Shown here piece by piece: positions 8,924 through 18,395 of a stretch of DNA of 64,000 bases. The stretch covers positions 887,670 through 951,669 of the forward strand of contig JXCB02000001.1 of assembly GCA_000828075.3 (NCBI GenBank), read 5' to 3'. Made by a program: the position numbers and the translations under genes. The notes beneath the pieces were generated by a model. The model saw only the letters and a program-made list of their open reading frames with translations, made no database searches and had not been told where the DNA came from. The number at the start of each line of letters is the position of its first letter. Position 1 is the first letter of the stretch. The DNA is from Tolypothrix campylonemoides VB511288. GTDB taxonomy: Bacteria > Cyanobacteriota > Cyanobacteriia > Cyanobacteriales > Nostocaceae.

Positions 8924-10282
8924 ATGCCTATAAAGTCAGTACCCATAGACCAAATTAAAATTGGTAGTAACCGCCGTCCCATAAGCGGTGACAAGGTTGA
9001 AGAGTTGAAGGAATCAATTCAAGCTAATGGTCTGTTGAACCCAATCACAATAGACCGAAAGCTCAACTTGATTGCTGGACTACACCGCCTGACAGCTTGC
9101 CAGCTACTTGGTTTACAAAAAATCCAGTGTAATATTGTTGATTACGAAGATGCTGATCAAGCTCGTTTGGCGGAGATTGACGAGAATTTTATCCGCAGTG
9201 AGTTAAAACCCCTAGAGCGAGCAGAACTTTTATTGGAGCGCCAGAAAATTCTGGACAGACTGGGACTGATGGCTAAAGCTGGGGATAACCAGCATACCAA
9301 GAAAGGTGGTGAAATCATTTCACCACCTCCTAAAACCAATTTAGAATTTGCCAAAGAAATCGGATACAGCGAGCGTAGCTTGCAGCACGATAAGCAAATT
9401 GCTAAAGATATTCATCAGGAAGTCAAACAGAAAATCAAGGGTACGGCGATCGCTGGCATAAAAACGGAGCTGATTAGGATAGCTAGGACAGGGAGTAAAG
9501 AACGCGCCTTAGCAGAACAGGCAGAACAAGCTCTAGAGTTAGCTCAAGCGAAAAGAGACGAACAAGAAGCTCAACAGCAAGCTAAAATAGCAGCGCAATG
9601 GCGGCTGAGGCAACAAGAGTTACAGTTGCAAGCTTTCAAAATTGCTATGGCAAAACGAGAAGCTAAGTTAGCTGCTAAGACCGAACCTCGCTTTGAGCAG
9701 CCTCAAGGTGGGAAATCAACAGTTGCTGCTCACAAACCTTCGCTCAATGTTGGTGACGAATGGATGCTTAACCAACAGCACCTAGTTTATTGTGGAGATA
9801 CGGCGGGTAAACAGTTCATGAATCTGCTTCCTGGTGATGCATCTCTAGCGATCGCTACCCTTTCCTCAACCTGGAATCATGATTACTTAGTAAATGAAGC
9901 TCGGATTGTCGCTGTGCTACGCTCTGAGGGCAACATTTATGACTTTTGCAGCCGCACTCGGATGCCATTTCAATATGAATTAGTCCTTGGTAATTTGTAT
10001 GTAGGTATTTTTTCGCGCCAATCAATATCCAAGCCACAGATACCTATTCATATAGAAGGAGTCGAGGGAATAGTCGCTTACTTATTAAATATGTATACCA
10101 ATCAAAATAATTTTGTCATAGCCCCGTTTATGGGACACGGTGAAATCTTAATTGCTTGTGAAAGGATGGGACGTACCTGTTTTATTGGGGGTGAGAATCC
10201 GGAGTTGGTCAGTCGCGGAATTATGCGGTGGCAAGAGTGGACTGGTAAACAAGCAAAGAAAACAGGGTCATTTGACGTATAA
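8924..10282 (+). CDS. ParB-domain protein with degenerate C-terminal methyltransferase domain
   Basis: A 452-residue protein. Residues 1 to about 110 form a ParB/Srx domain (VPIDQIKIGSNRR, then LNLIAGLHRLTA, the GxxR-like motif). A Q/A-rich coiled region spans about 200-260. Residues about 285-445 resemble phage-type adenine/cytosine methylases that are often fused to ParB. VYCGDTAGKQFM matches the start and APFMGHGEILIACERMGR the SAM-binding FxGxG end, while MRWQEWTGKQ matches the usual R-W-x-x-x-T-G tail. The catalytic D-P-P-Y/W motif is missing where expected (ATLSSTWNHDYL). I infer a DNA-binding protein that lost methylation activity. Its role beside the HGL genes is unknown. Confidence 0.7.
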   Translation: MPIKSVPIDQIKIGSNRRPISGDKVEELKESIQANGLLNPITIDRKLNLIAGLHRLTACQLLGLQKIQCNIVDYEDADQARLAEIDENFIRSELKPLERAELLLERQKILDRLGLMAKAGDNQHTKKGGEIISPPPKTNLEFAKEIGYSERSLQHDKQIAKDIHQEVKQKIKGTAIAGIKTELIRIARTGSKERALAEQAEQALELAQAKRDEQEAQQQAKIAAQWRLRQQELQLQAFKIAMAKREAKLAAKTEPRFEQPQGGKSTVAAHKPSLNVGDEWMLNQQHLVYCGDTAGKQFMNLLPGDASLAIATLSSTWNHDYLVNEARIVAVLRSEGNIYDFCSRTRMPFQYELVLGNLYVGIFSRQSISKPQIPIHIEGVEGIVAYLLNMYTNQNNFVIAPFMGHGEILIACERMGRTCFIGGENPELVSRGIMRWQEWTGKQAKKTGSFDV

Positions 10283-11378
10283 AGTTGAGTTGGTTTGGAT
10301 CACCTCAAACCAACCTACATATAGCAATTCTATTTATTGGTAAAAATTATAGCGGTTTGCAACTTGCAGTAAGGTACACAAAGAAATAATGAACCATGGA
10401 TCTAGTTCCCCTTCTCCCAATATTTGGGAGAAGGGGTGAGGGGATGAGGGCTATCAAGGCTTTTGCACATTTGGGATGCTCCCCAAGATTTAGCTTTTTA
10501 GTGTTGGTTTCTTCAACTCTTACAGCGCTTTTGTGTAGGTAGGACTATACCGCACAATACCTTAGGTGTCGATATTACGGGCTTTTGATGGGAGATGTCC
10601 ACCCTACAATTTGTGGTTTAATCCTTTGAAAATAGCTGTAATATTGTATCTATAATTAAGGCTAAAAATCACAATATCATGCTTTTCTAAAAAACACACT
10701 GATACCTATTCTGTTAGTGTATGTATATCAAGTCCGGCAAATTACCCATAATAAAATTTCTATGTAGTAAGGACAAGAGTCGTTGCTTTTGTGGAAGAGG
10801 ACTCTTGTCCTCACTACAAACTTAGTAAGGTTATTTAATCGGACATAATATCTATTTGTTAAATCGTCAGCAAATTTACAAAAAATACACTGGTTTCTTT
10901 ATGAGAACCAATTTTACAGAGGTTTCAAAAGCATAAACTATAAACCATATGGTAGAAGCACAGCAATTTCCTGTATTCTACCTAATTGAAAATTGCTGTA
11001 TCTTACAACCCTAATAAAGAATTTTGAGGATGCTAAATAATAGTAAACACATATACTTTTTTATTTTTGTAAAAAGTTCATATCTGCAAACAATATATTT
11101 TCTTTCAAAATTGCTAAAAACGAACTATTCAGTTTCCATCATTTATGCTAGTCTTTTTATTAATTATCATGTTTCCAGGCAGTCAGGCATATTCTTTAGT
11201 TAATTGAGAGCGAAAAACTAAAAAAAACCTGCTTGCGTTTCCCCAAGTAATTCTTCAATTATTTGTTCGTTTTTTTCCATGTATTCGGGTAGAGAGGGGT
11301 GTTTTTTCTGTAACTGATTTGTCAAACTCTGTTTGTCAAATTCCATAGAATATATTATCTTGGACATTGAAACTTGCC
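10283..11378. other. 1.1-kb repeat-rich intergenic region
   Basis: No supported gene. It holds a CCCCTTCTCCC / GGGAGAAGGGG palindrome near 10409-10439 and a degenerate copy of the GTGGGCATTGCTC repeat (10519-10648). An inverted repeat AAGGACAAGAGTC / GACTCTTGTCCTCAC spans about 10769-10817, flanked by CAAGTCCGGCAAAT and a related GGACAT end (10731-10850). The rest (10850-11378) is AT-rich and could hold the promoter of the downstream gene. Confidence 0.5.
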
Positions 11379-11666
11379 ATGGCGTTTATCAAGATACAGA
11401 ACGTTGTTATTAACACCAGCCACGTTGCTGCAGTTAAGCTAAATCATCAAACAATCTCTGGAGAAAAAAGCGTTTCTGTCCTCATAGCTACTCCCAAGTT
11501 TCCATTGTTCCAGGGGGAAACAATTGCTCAAAATCCTCAGATTTTATGCCATTCCGAATGGATTGAATTTACTGGTCAAGCAGCGATCGCCCTGCAAGAC
11601 TATTTTACGAGTTTCAATAATGTCATCGACCTACTACCACAACATCAGGAGTCGAGCATTATATAG
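11379..11666 (+). CDS. Hypothetical protein, 95 residues
   Basis: I do not recognise a family. The predicted start is ATG 11379 (MAFIKIQNVVINTSHVAAVKL); a TTG start four codons earlier is possible. The sequence alternates short beta strands (FIKIQNVVINTSHVAAVKL, KSVSVLIATPKFPLF) with a final helix (AAIALQDYFTSF). It could be a small beta-rich cytosolic protein. It lies about 220 bases upstream of hglE on the same strand, and a GCGATCGC octamer lies inside the frame. Function is unknown. Confidence 0.5.
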   Translation: MAFIKIQNVVINTSHVAAVKLNHQTISGEKSVSVLIATPKFPLFQGETIAQNPQILCHSEWIEFTGQAAIALQDYFTSFNNVIDLLPQHQESSII

Positions 11667-11890
11667 CATTTTTGGCAAAAATTGCTGTGATATTGCCAAA
11701 ACCTTTTAGAAACGCGGTTGAGCATGAACTCACCAGGGTGGTATCTCTTATGTGGTGTGGATTTGAACAGAATCTTTTACTCTTTGCAGATAGAATAGCT
11801 GCTTTAAATAGGAAATAGTCCTGTCTTGAACTCGCCACAAAAGTCACCGCAGCAACCTCTTAAGCGCTACTCACGATTAGTCTATGTCCT

Positions 11891-14800
11891 ATGTCTGCTC
11901 ATTCAATTGATACTGCCTTGGCGGAATTATCAGCCGAGATAAATAACTTTGAGAAGGCTGTGTATAAGTTTATTGAGGAGAAAAAAATGACGTCTGATAA
12001 ATCCTTGTCGGTTAACAAAATTAACAGAAAATTACAAGATAACCCTATAGCCATCGTTGGTATGGCTTCTCTTTTTGCAAAATCTCGAAACTTGCGAGAA
12101 TACTGGCAAAACATCATTAACAAAATTGACGGGATTACTGATGTTCCCTCGACACACTGGAACATAGAAGATTACTATGACCCCAATCCGAGAACACCAG
12201 AGGAAAAAACATACTGCAAACGAGGCGGGTTTATCCCATATGTTGATTTTAACCCAATCGAATTTGGAATTCCACCCAGTATCTTAGAAGTGACAGATGT
12301 TGCGCAACTATTAAGTTTGGTAGTTGCAAAAGAGGCAATGGAAGATGCAGGCTATGATACATCGCGCGAATTTAATCGTGAAGCTGTTGGAGTGATTTTA
12401 GGCGTAGCAGGAAGCCAACTGGGATTACCACTTGCTTCCAGGTTGCAATATCCCGTGTGGGAAAAGGTGTTGAAAAGTAGCGGTTTATCTGATGAGGATA
12501 CGCAAAAAATCATCAAGAAAATCAAAAGCGCTTACGTGAACTGGGATGAGAACGCTTTCCCTGGGATGTTAGGTAACGTTGTTGCAGGCAGAATTGCTAA
12601 CCGTTTAAATTTAGGCGGGATAAACTGCGTCGTGGATGCTGCTTGTGCCAGTTCATTAGCTGCTCTAAAAATGGCAATTAGCGAACTCGTAGAACACCGC
12701 TGCGACATGATGCTGACTGGTGGTGTTGATACTGACAACACCATCATGGCTTTTATGTGTTTCAGCAAAACGCCTGCTGTCTCTCCTAGCGACAATGTCA
12801 AACCCTTCGACGCCAAGTCTGATGGAATGATGCTAGGTGAAGGTGTCGGTATGGTTGTACTCAAGCGCCTAGAAGACGCTGTACGAGACAACGACAAAAT
12901 TTACGCTGTTATTAAAGGAATTGGCACCTCCAGCGATGGGCGGTATAAAAGCATTTATGCACCCCGACAAGAAGGACAAGTCAAAGCCTTGGAACGTGCT
13001 TATGAAGATGCAGGCTTTGCACCTAAGAGCGTCGGTTTGATTGAAGCTCATGGCACAGGCACTATGGCTGGTGATCCCACAGAATTTGCCTCTATAAAAG
13101 AATTTTTTGGGGAACAAAACTCAAAAAGACAGTACATTGCCCTTGGTAGTGTGAAATCTCAAATTGGACATACGAAAGCTGCTGCGGGCGCGGCAAGCTT
13201 AATCAAAACGGCTTTGGCTTTGCATCACAAGATACTACCACCCACAATTAACGTTACTCAACCCAACCCCAAATTCAACATTCAAAACTCGCCGTTTTAC
13301 TTAAATACCGAAACTAGACCTTGGATTCGTGCCGAAGGAGAAGCGCCAAGACGTGCGGGTGTAAGTTCTTTTGGCTTTGGCGGTACAAACTATCACGTCG
13401 TTTTGGAAGAATACGAAGCCGAACAAGAACGCGCTTACCGTATACACAATACTGCCAGTGAGGTGTTGCTGTTTGCTCAAACTCCTGCACAGTTATTAGC
13501 AAACTGTGAAGAGGTTTTAGGTAAATTGCAATCTGAGGATGGAAACAGAAATTATGCAGAACTTGTAGAAGCGTCCAAATCAAAAGACATTCCTCTTAAC
13601 GCCGCCAGAGTTGGCTTTGTTGCAGCTTCTTGTTCTGAGGCTTGCAAATTGCTGCAAATCAGTATTGAGTTACTGAAAACTAAAACCTTAGACTCATCCT
13701 GGGAGCATCCCCAAGGAATTTATTACCGTTCCTCTGGTCTTGAGTTAGGTGGAAAAGTTGTTGCTTTATTCTCTGGGCAAGGTTCTCAATACTTGAATAT
13801 GGGTCGGGAACTGGTAATGAATTTCCCCACCTTGCGCCGTCTTTTTGGCTACATGGATAGCCTGTTGCTTAAGGATAATTTGCAGCCGCTTTCAGAGATT
13901 GTGTTTCCTCATCCCGTGTTTGAGGAGATGGAAAAAAATGCTCAAATTGCTGCATTGCAACGCACAGAATATGCTCAACCAGCAATTGGGATGTTGAGCG
14001 CTGGGCAATATAAAATACTGCAACAAGCTGGGTTTCAGGCAGATTTCACCGCAGGACACAGCTTTGGAGAACTCACAGCTTTATGGGCTGCGGGTGTTGT
14101 GAGTGAAGAAGATTACTGCTTCTTGGTGAAAGCCAGGGGTCAAGCAATGGCGGCTCCCCAAGATCCAGATTACGATGCAGGGGCTATGCTTGCTGTGAAA
14201 GAAGAAGTCGGCAAGATAGAAGCAGTTCTCCAGCATTTTCCTCAGGTGACAATTGCTAATCTCAATTCTCCTCGCCAAGTGGTGCTAGCAGGACCTGCGG
14301 TAGAAATAGCGAAAGTGCGCCAGGCTCTACAAGAACAAGGATATGCAGCCGTTTTGTTACCTGTGTCAGCAGCTTTCCATACACCGCTGATTGCTTTTGC
14401 TCAGAAAGCCTTTGCCCAAGCGATCAAGAGTGTCGCTTTCCAAAATCCGAAAATACCTGTTTACACCAATATGACAGGAAAGCAGTATCCCAAGGAAGCA
14501 GGAGATATTCAAAGAATTCTGGAAGCTCACCTGTCTAATGCGGTGCTGTTTAAGCAGGAAATTGAAAATATTTATGCAGCGGGTGGTTCTTGCTTTGTTG
14601 AATTTGGACCGAAGAAAGTTCTCACAGGTTTGGTGAAAGATATTTTGGGCGATCGCCCCCACTTAACTGTAGCTTTGAACCCCAGCACCTCAAAAGACAG
14701 CGATCGCTCCTTAAGAGAAGCCGTCGTGCAGTTACGCGTAGCTGGTTTGTCCTTGAAAAACCTCGACCCCTACCAACTACCACAAACGATTCCTGCAACC

Positions 14801-17638
14801 GAAAAAACCAAAGGCTTGAGAGTGCCTTTAAATGGTATTAACTACGTGTCAGAAAAAACAAAAATGGCATTTGAGCAAGCTTTGCAGGATGGGCACAAAG
14901 TAAAATTACCTGCAAGCACATCTGAGGATAATGCTCCCACCGACTCAAAGCTACCCTCAGTGACTTTAACCACCATCACCGCCACTCCCACAGCAACAGC
15001 TACACAGAGCAACGGACATACAAATAAATCCCTACTCTCTATCAATCACAACAATGGAGACGCGCAAACAAGCGGACAAGGAAAAGAATTTCTAAATACT
15101 TCCTCATCTCCCTCATCCCCCTCACTCCCTCACTCCCTCACTCCCTCACTCCCTCTCTCCCCCTCATCCCCCTCATCCCCCTCATCCCCCTCATCTCCTT
15201 CACCTCAACCCATTCCACAGCCGAAAATGCAAACAAGTCCAGATAAACCCGTGAATTACCAACAGGTTTTAGGAAGTTTAGAATACGTCCTAGCACAATT
15301 CCAGCAAAATCAAAGCGAGAATTTACAAGTTCACGGGCACTATCTCAACCATCAGAAGGAATATGCTAAAACCTTTTTCCAACTGATGCAGCAGCAAAAT
15401 TCTTTGTTTGCCAACAGCACATCTTCAGAAGAAGCTGCAAAGCTCAAGCCAGTTCTCATGGAGAGCTTAGAGCGTAGTATGATGCAGTTTCACGCTCAAC
15501 AAAGTGAAACTTTACACATCCACGAGCAATATCTCAACTCTCAGGTAGAATACACCAAAAACTTTTTCCAACTCATACAGCAAGAGTACTCACAGATCAT
15601 CGATGGTAAGCTGGCGATAATTCAACCCGTAGTATCCTCTGAAATAACAACTGAAATAACAACTGAAGTAACAACAGCCGCAGATAAAGAACGCGAGCAT
15701 CTCATTGCTTTAGAAACAACGACTACCAAACAAGATACCCCAGTTCCTGGCACTCACCTCACACCAGCACCTGAGCCACAGCCCGTAGTCAAAATGAATG
15801 CAACTGAGCATTCATTTGTAGAAGTTGGCACTCAAACGCAAATACACAAAGCAACAGATTTTGTAGCGGATACGAATGATTTCGCTGTTAGTCCCACAAA
15901 TAACTTATCTGTTACATCTGTCACCCCATCGGTTGCTCCCCTCCCCATCTCCTCACCCGTAGTTACCGAAACTGTAGCAGTCAGGACAGAAATTGCTCCT
16001 ACAGATTCTTCTACAACCACCTCCCCGAGTCCCCAGTCCCCATTGCCCCTAATCCCCACTCCCTCCGGTCCTGGGGGTTCCGAGTTCCCCAGTCCCCAAA
16101 AGACAGAAACTGCTCCTACAGATTCTTCTACAACCACCTCTGGTGTTAGTGTAAATGTGGCTGATTTGGGTACAAACCTGTTGGCAATCATCAGTGAGAA
16201 AACAGGCTACCCAGTAGAAATGTTGGATATGAGCATGGATATGGAGGCAGACTTAGGGATTGACTCCATTAAGCGTGTAGAAATTCTGGGCGCAATGCAG
16301 GAAATGTACCCAGACTTGCCCAAACCAAATGTAGAAGAACTGGGAGAACTACGCACCATTGGTCAAATTGTTCAATGTCTGCAATCCACTGCTTCTCCAT
16401 CGATCGCTGTTCAATCTACTGTTCAATCTACTGTAGAAACTACTCTTTCCGTACAAGAAGACGCAAGAATACACGAGCAAGTAGAGACAGAAAATTCTTC
16501 CGTTCCAAAGTCCTTTGTAGAAGCTGAACCAACACCTCACCTCCCCATCTCAGAGTTAACTTCATTCACCGAAAGTGCCACAGTCAACGCTGAAACAGAA
16601 TCAGCAGACACAGATTCAAGAGACTTGGGTCAAACCTTGTTGGCAATCACCAGTGAAAAAACAGGTTACCCAGTAGAGATGTTGGATTTGAACATGGATA
16701 TGGAGGCAGATTTAGGGATTGACTCGATTAAGCGAGTGGAAATTTTGGGCACAATGCAGGAAATGTACCCCAATTTGCCGAAACCGAATGTGGAAGAACT
16801 GGGAGAACTACGTACCATCGGTCAAATTGTCGAGTATTTGCAAAAGTTAATTGGTACGGAAAAAAAAAAGCCTCTGAACAACTCCTCCAACCCATCAGCT
16901 AACTTAAATAACAATCCTTTGCGTCGTCAAGTCAAACTAAAAGTCCTGCCTCAACCGGATTTTTTAGATTTCACCTTACCAGAGGGGCACATCGGTTTAC
17001 TCACCGATGATGGCTCCCTCACGACTTCCCAATTAGCTCAAATTCTCACAGAGCAAGGCTGGAAAATTGTTGTTTTAAGTTTCCCCCTATCGCTTGTTCC
17101 ACAACATTCACCTTTACCCTCAGGCGTGAATCGCGTAAATCTCACAGATTTAAGTGAGGAACATCTGCAACAACAATTAGCCACCATCTCGACTAAATAC
17201 GGTTCAATTGGTGCTTTCATCCATCTAAATCCAGTATTTGAGGTCATCCGCAACGGCAAAATTCCTTATCTTGAACAGGAAAAGGCGATCGTCAAGCACG
17301 TCTTTCTCATGGCAAAGCACCTGAAAAAATCTCTCAATGAAGCCACACATCATGGACGCAGCTGTTTCTGCACAGTTGCTCGTCTCGATGGAGCCTTTGG
17401 GTTAGGACAAAATGTCCACTTTGGTCCCATCAGCGCTGGTCTATTTGGATTAACTAAAACTCTCAACTGGGAATGGCAACAGGTGTTTTGCCGAGCAATT
17501 GACTTGAGTCCTCACATTGATGCCCAAGAATCAGCACATCACATTTTTGCTGAGCTACACGACCCCAATCGTTACATTACGGAAGTCGCTTACGGTTCCC
17601 ACGGACGAGTCACCCTGATTAGTACTCCCAATATTTAA
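11891..17638 (+). CDS. hglE: HglE-type polyketide synthase (KS-AT-ACP-ACP-half KR)
   Basis: A 1915-residue PUFA-synthase-like type I PKS that elongates the HGL chain. KS spans about 45-510 with Cys252 in DAACASS, His near 386 in EAHGTGT and the GSVKSQIGHTKAAAG lysine/histidine motif. AT spans about 620-930 with GHSFGE near 721. Two ACPs carry LGIDSIKR near 1456 and 1610. The last 250 residues match only the structural half of a PfaA-type ketoreductase (SAGLFGLTKTLNWEW); the catalytic half lies in hglD. Linkers are rich in Ser/Pro/Thr and contain two copies of a helical HxxYLxxQxEYxxxFFQL motif. The upstream ATG lacks a clear Shine-Dalgarno, whereas ATG 11987 follows GAGGAG at 11975-11980. The shorter form would lack 32 helical residues. 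Confidence 0.92.
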   Translation: MSAHSIDTALAELSAEINNFEKAVYKFIEEKKMTSDKSLSVNKINRKLQDNPIAIVGMASLFAKSRNLREYWQNIINKIDGITDVPSTHWNIEDYYDPNPRTPEEKTYCKRGGFIPYVDFNPIEFGIPPSILEVTDVAQLLSLVVAKEAMEDAGYDTSREFNREAVGVILGVAGSQLGLPLASRLQYPVWEKVLKSSGLSDEDTQKIIKKIKSAYVNWDENAFPGMLGNVVAGRIANRLNLGGINCVVDAACASSLAALKMAISELVEHRCDMMLTGGVDTDNTIMAFMCFSKTPAVSPSDNVKPFDAKSDGMMLGEGVGMVVLKRLEDAVRDNDKIYAVIKGIGTSSDGRYKSIYAPRQEGQVKALERAYEDAGFAPKSVGLIEAHGTGTMAGDPTEFASIKEFFGEQNSKRQYIALGSVKSQIGHTKAAAGAASLIKTALALHHKILPPTINVTQPNPKFNIQNSPFYLNTETRPWIRAEGEAPRRAGVSSFGFGGTNYHVVLEEYEAEQERAYRIHNTASEVLLFAQTPAQLLANCEEVLGKLQSEDGNRNYAELVEASKSKDIPLNAARVGFVAASCSEACKLLQISIELLKTKTLDSSWEHPQGIYYRSSGLELGGKVVALFSGQGSQYLNMGRELVMNFPTLRRLFGYMDSLLLKDNLQPLSEIVFPHPVFEEMEKNAQIAALQRTEYAQPAIGMLSAGQYKILQQAGFQADFTAGHSFGELTALWAAGVVSEEDYCFLVKARGQAMAAPQDPDYDAGAMLAVKEEVGKIEAVLQHFPQVTIANLNSPRQVVLAGPAVEIAKVRQALQEQGYAAVLLPVSAAFHTPLIAFAQKAFAQAIKSVAFQNPKIPVYTNMTGKQYPKEAGDIQRILEAHLSNAVLFKQEIENIYAAGGSCFVEFGPKKVLTGLVKDILGDRPHLTVALNPSTSKDSDRSLREAVVQLRVAGLSLKNLDPYQLPQTIPATEKTKGLRVPLNGINYVSEKTKMAFEQALQDGHKVKLPASTSEDNAPTDSKLPSVTLTTITATPTATATQSNGHTNKSLLSINHNNGDAQTSGQGKEFLNTSSSPSSPSLPHSLTPSLPLSPSSPSSPSSPSSPSPQPIPQPKMQTSPDKPVNYQQVLGSLEYVLAQFQQNQSENLQVHGHYLNHQKEYAKTFFQLMQQQNSLFANSTSSEEAAKLKPVLMESLERSMMQFHAQQSETLHIHEQYLNSQVEYTKNFFQLIQQEYSQIIDGKLAIIQPVVSSEITTEITTEVTTAADKEREHLIALETTTTKQDTPVPGTHLTPAPEPQPVVKMNATEHSFVEVGTQTQIHKATDFVADTNDFAVSPTNNLSVTSVTPSVAPLPISSPVVTETVAVRTEIAPTDSSTTTSPSPQSPLPLIPTPSGPGGSEFPSPQKTETAPTDSSTTTSGVSVNVADLGTNLLAIISEKTGYPVEMLDMSMDMEADLGIDSIKRVEILGAMQEMYPDLPKPNVEELGELRTIGQIVQCLQSTASPSIAVQSTVQSTVETTLSVQEDARIHEQVETENSSVPKSFVEAEPTPHLPISELTSFTESATVNAETESADTDSRDLGQTLLAITSEKTGYPVEMLDLNMDMEADLGIDSIKRVEILGTMQEMYPNLPKPNVEELGELRTIGQIVEYLQKLIGTEKKKPLNNSSNPSANLNNNPLRRQVKLKVLPQPDFLDFTLPEGHIGLLTDDGSLTTSQLAQILTEQGWKIVVLSFPLSLVPQHSPLPSGVNRVNLTDLSEEHLQQQLATISTKYGSIGAFIHLNPVFEVIRNGKIPYLEQEKAIVKHVFLMAKHLKKSLNEATHHGRSCFCTVARLDGAFGLGQNVHFGPISAGLFGLTKTLNWEWQQVFCRAIDLSPHIDAQESAHHIFAELHDPNRYITEVAYGSHGRVTLISTPNI
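15099..15212. repeat. In-frame CTCCCTCACTCC / CCCCTCAT simple repeat inside hglE
   Basis: A pyrimidine-rich run of CTCCCTCA and CCCCTCATC units encodes a Ser-Pro-Leu linker (about residues 1070-1107) between AT and the ACP region. The same type of tract occurs outside genes at 17718-17775. This suggests a mobile or expanding simple repeat that entered the linker without breaking the frame. Confidence 0.7.
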
Positions 17639-17654
17639 CCAAATAGGGAAGATG

Positions 17655-17788
17655 ACGGAGTAGGGGGAGAAATCAATTCAAAATTCAAAATTCAAAATTC
17701 AAAATTAGGAGTCTGTTCCTCATCTCCCTCCCTCCCTCACTCCCTCCCTCCCTCCCTCCCTCCTCCCTCATCCTCCTCACCTAAAAGT
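17655..17788. repeat. Simple repeats between hglE and the 170-residue gene
   Basis: ATTCAAAATT is repeated four times near 17675-17705, followed by a long CTCCCTCCCTCC tract up to about 17775. The spacer has no promoter that I can defend. The ATG at 17789 follows a CTAAAAGT context without a clear Shine-Dalgarno. Confidence 0.65.
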
Positions 17789-18301
17789 ATGGCAGCAATC
17801 AATTATATTGGTCGCGTTCTTGATAGAGAGAAACAAGCTCCTATAAGTGGAGCTAAAGTCTCAATTAATTTGCCGGGTTCTTTACTTGTTGTGTACAGTG
17901 ACTTGGAAGGAATTTATAAATTTCAAGTTCCATTTGATGACAGGAATGTACTTGAAGGAGAAATAACAATAGAAGCTAAGGGTTACAAAACCTATTCTTC
18001 ATTCATTAGACTATTACCTGATGATAGAGATATTGGTGATATTCGACTCGTCTACCCTCATTATGTCTCTCCTCATAATGTCCAGCCTCATGCTCAAGAG
18101 GTAGAAAATCAGGATAATTTACTACCAATTCTAGCAGCTATTATGGTAGTATTAGCTTTAATTGTAGCGGCACTAACTTTACCTCCACCTCAAGAAACGC
18201 CGCCTCTAGAAACACCAGACAATCTTATCAACCTTCAACAAGTATTGCCTCTTTCTGTAAATTCAGTTTATGAAGGTTTGACTTCATCAATATTTTATTA
18301 A
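17789..18301 (+). CDS. Small membrane protein with carboxypeptidase-regulatory-like domain
   Basis: 170 residues. Residues 1-90 read like a beta-sandwich of the carboxypeptidase-D regulatory type: YIGRVLDREKQAPISGAKVSI, then SDLEGIYKFQVPF, then AKGYKTYSSFIRL. A single membrane segment at about 112-132 (LLPILAAIMVVLALIVAALTL) and a Pro-rich tail follow. No signal peptide is visible, so the topology is uncertain. The gene lies between hglE and hglD and so separates the two halves of one ketoreductase. It may anchor the HGL synthase at the membrane, or it may be an unrelated insertion. No family name is certain. Confidence 0.65.
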   Translation: MAAINYIGRVLDREKQAPISGAKVSINLPGSLLVVYSDLEGIYKFQVPFDDRNVLEGEITIEAKGYKTYSSFIRLLPDDRDIGDIRLVYPHYVSPHNVQPHAQEVENQDNLLPILAAIMVVLALIVAALTLPPPQETPPLETPDNLINLQQVLPLSVNSVYEGLTSSIFY

Positions 18302-18395
18302 AAACCTGAAGAAGAAATAGCCTCTCAATTTGAGTTTTGAAAGAGGTTAAGGCATCAATTTACCCTAAAAAGAAAACAAAGTAAACAGAGAATTT

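Noticed and set aside
15099-15212. CTCCCTCA repeats in hglE as a CRISPR or assembly artefact
   Set aside because: The run keeps the reading frame and codes a Ser/Pro linker like other HglE linkers. Unit length is too short for CRISPR.
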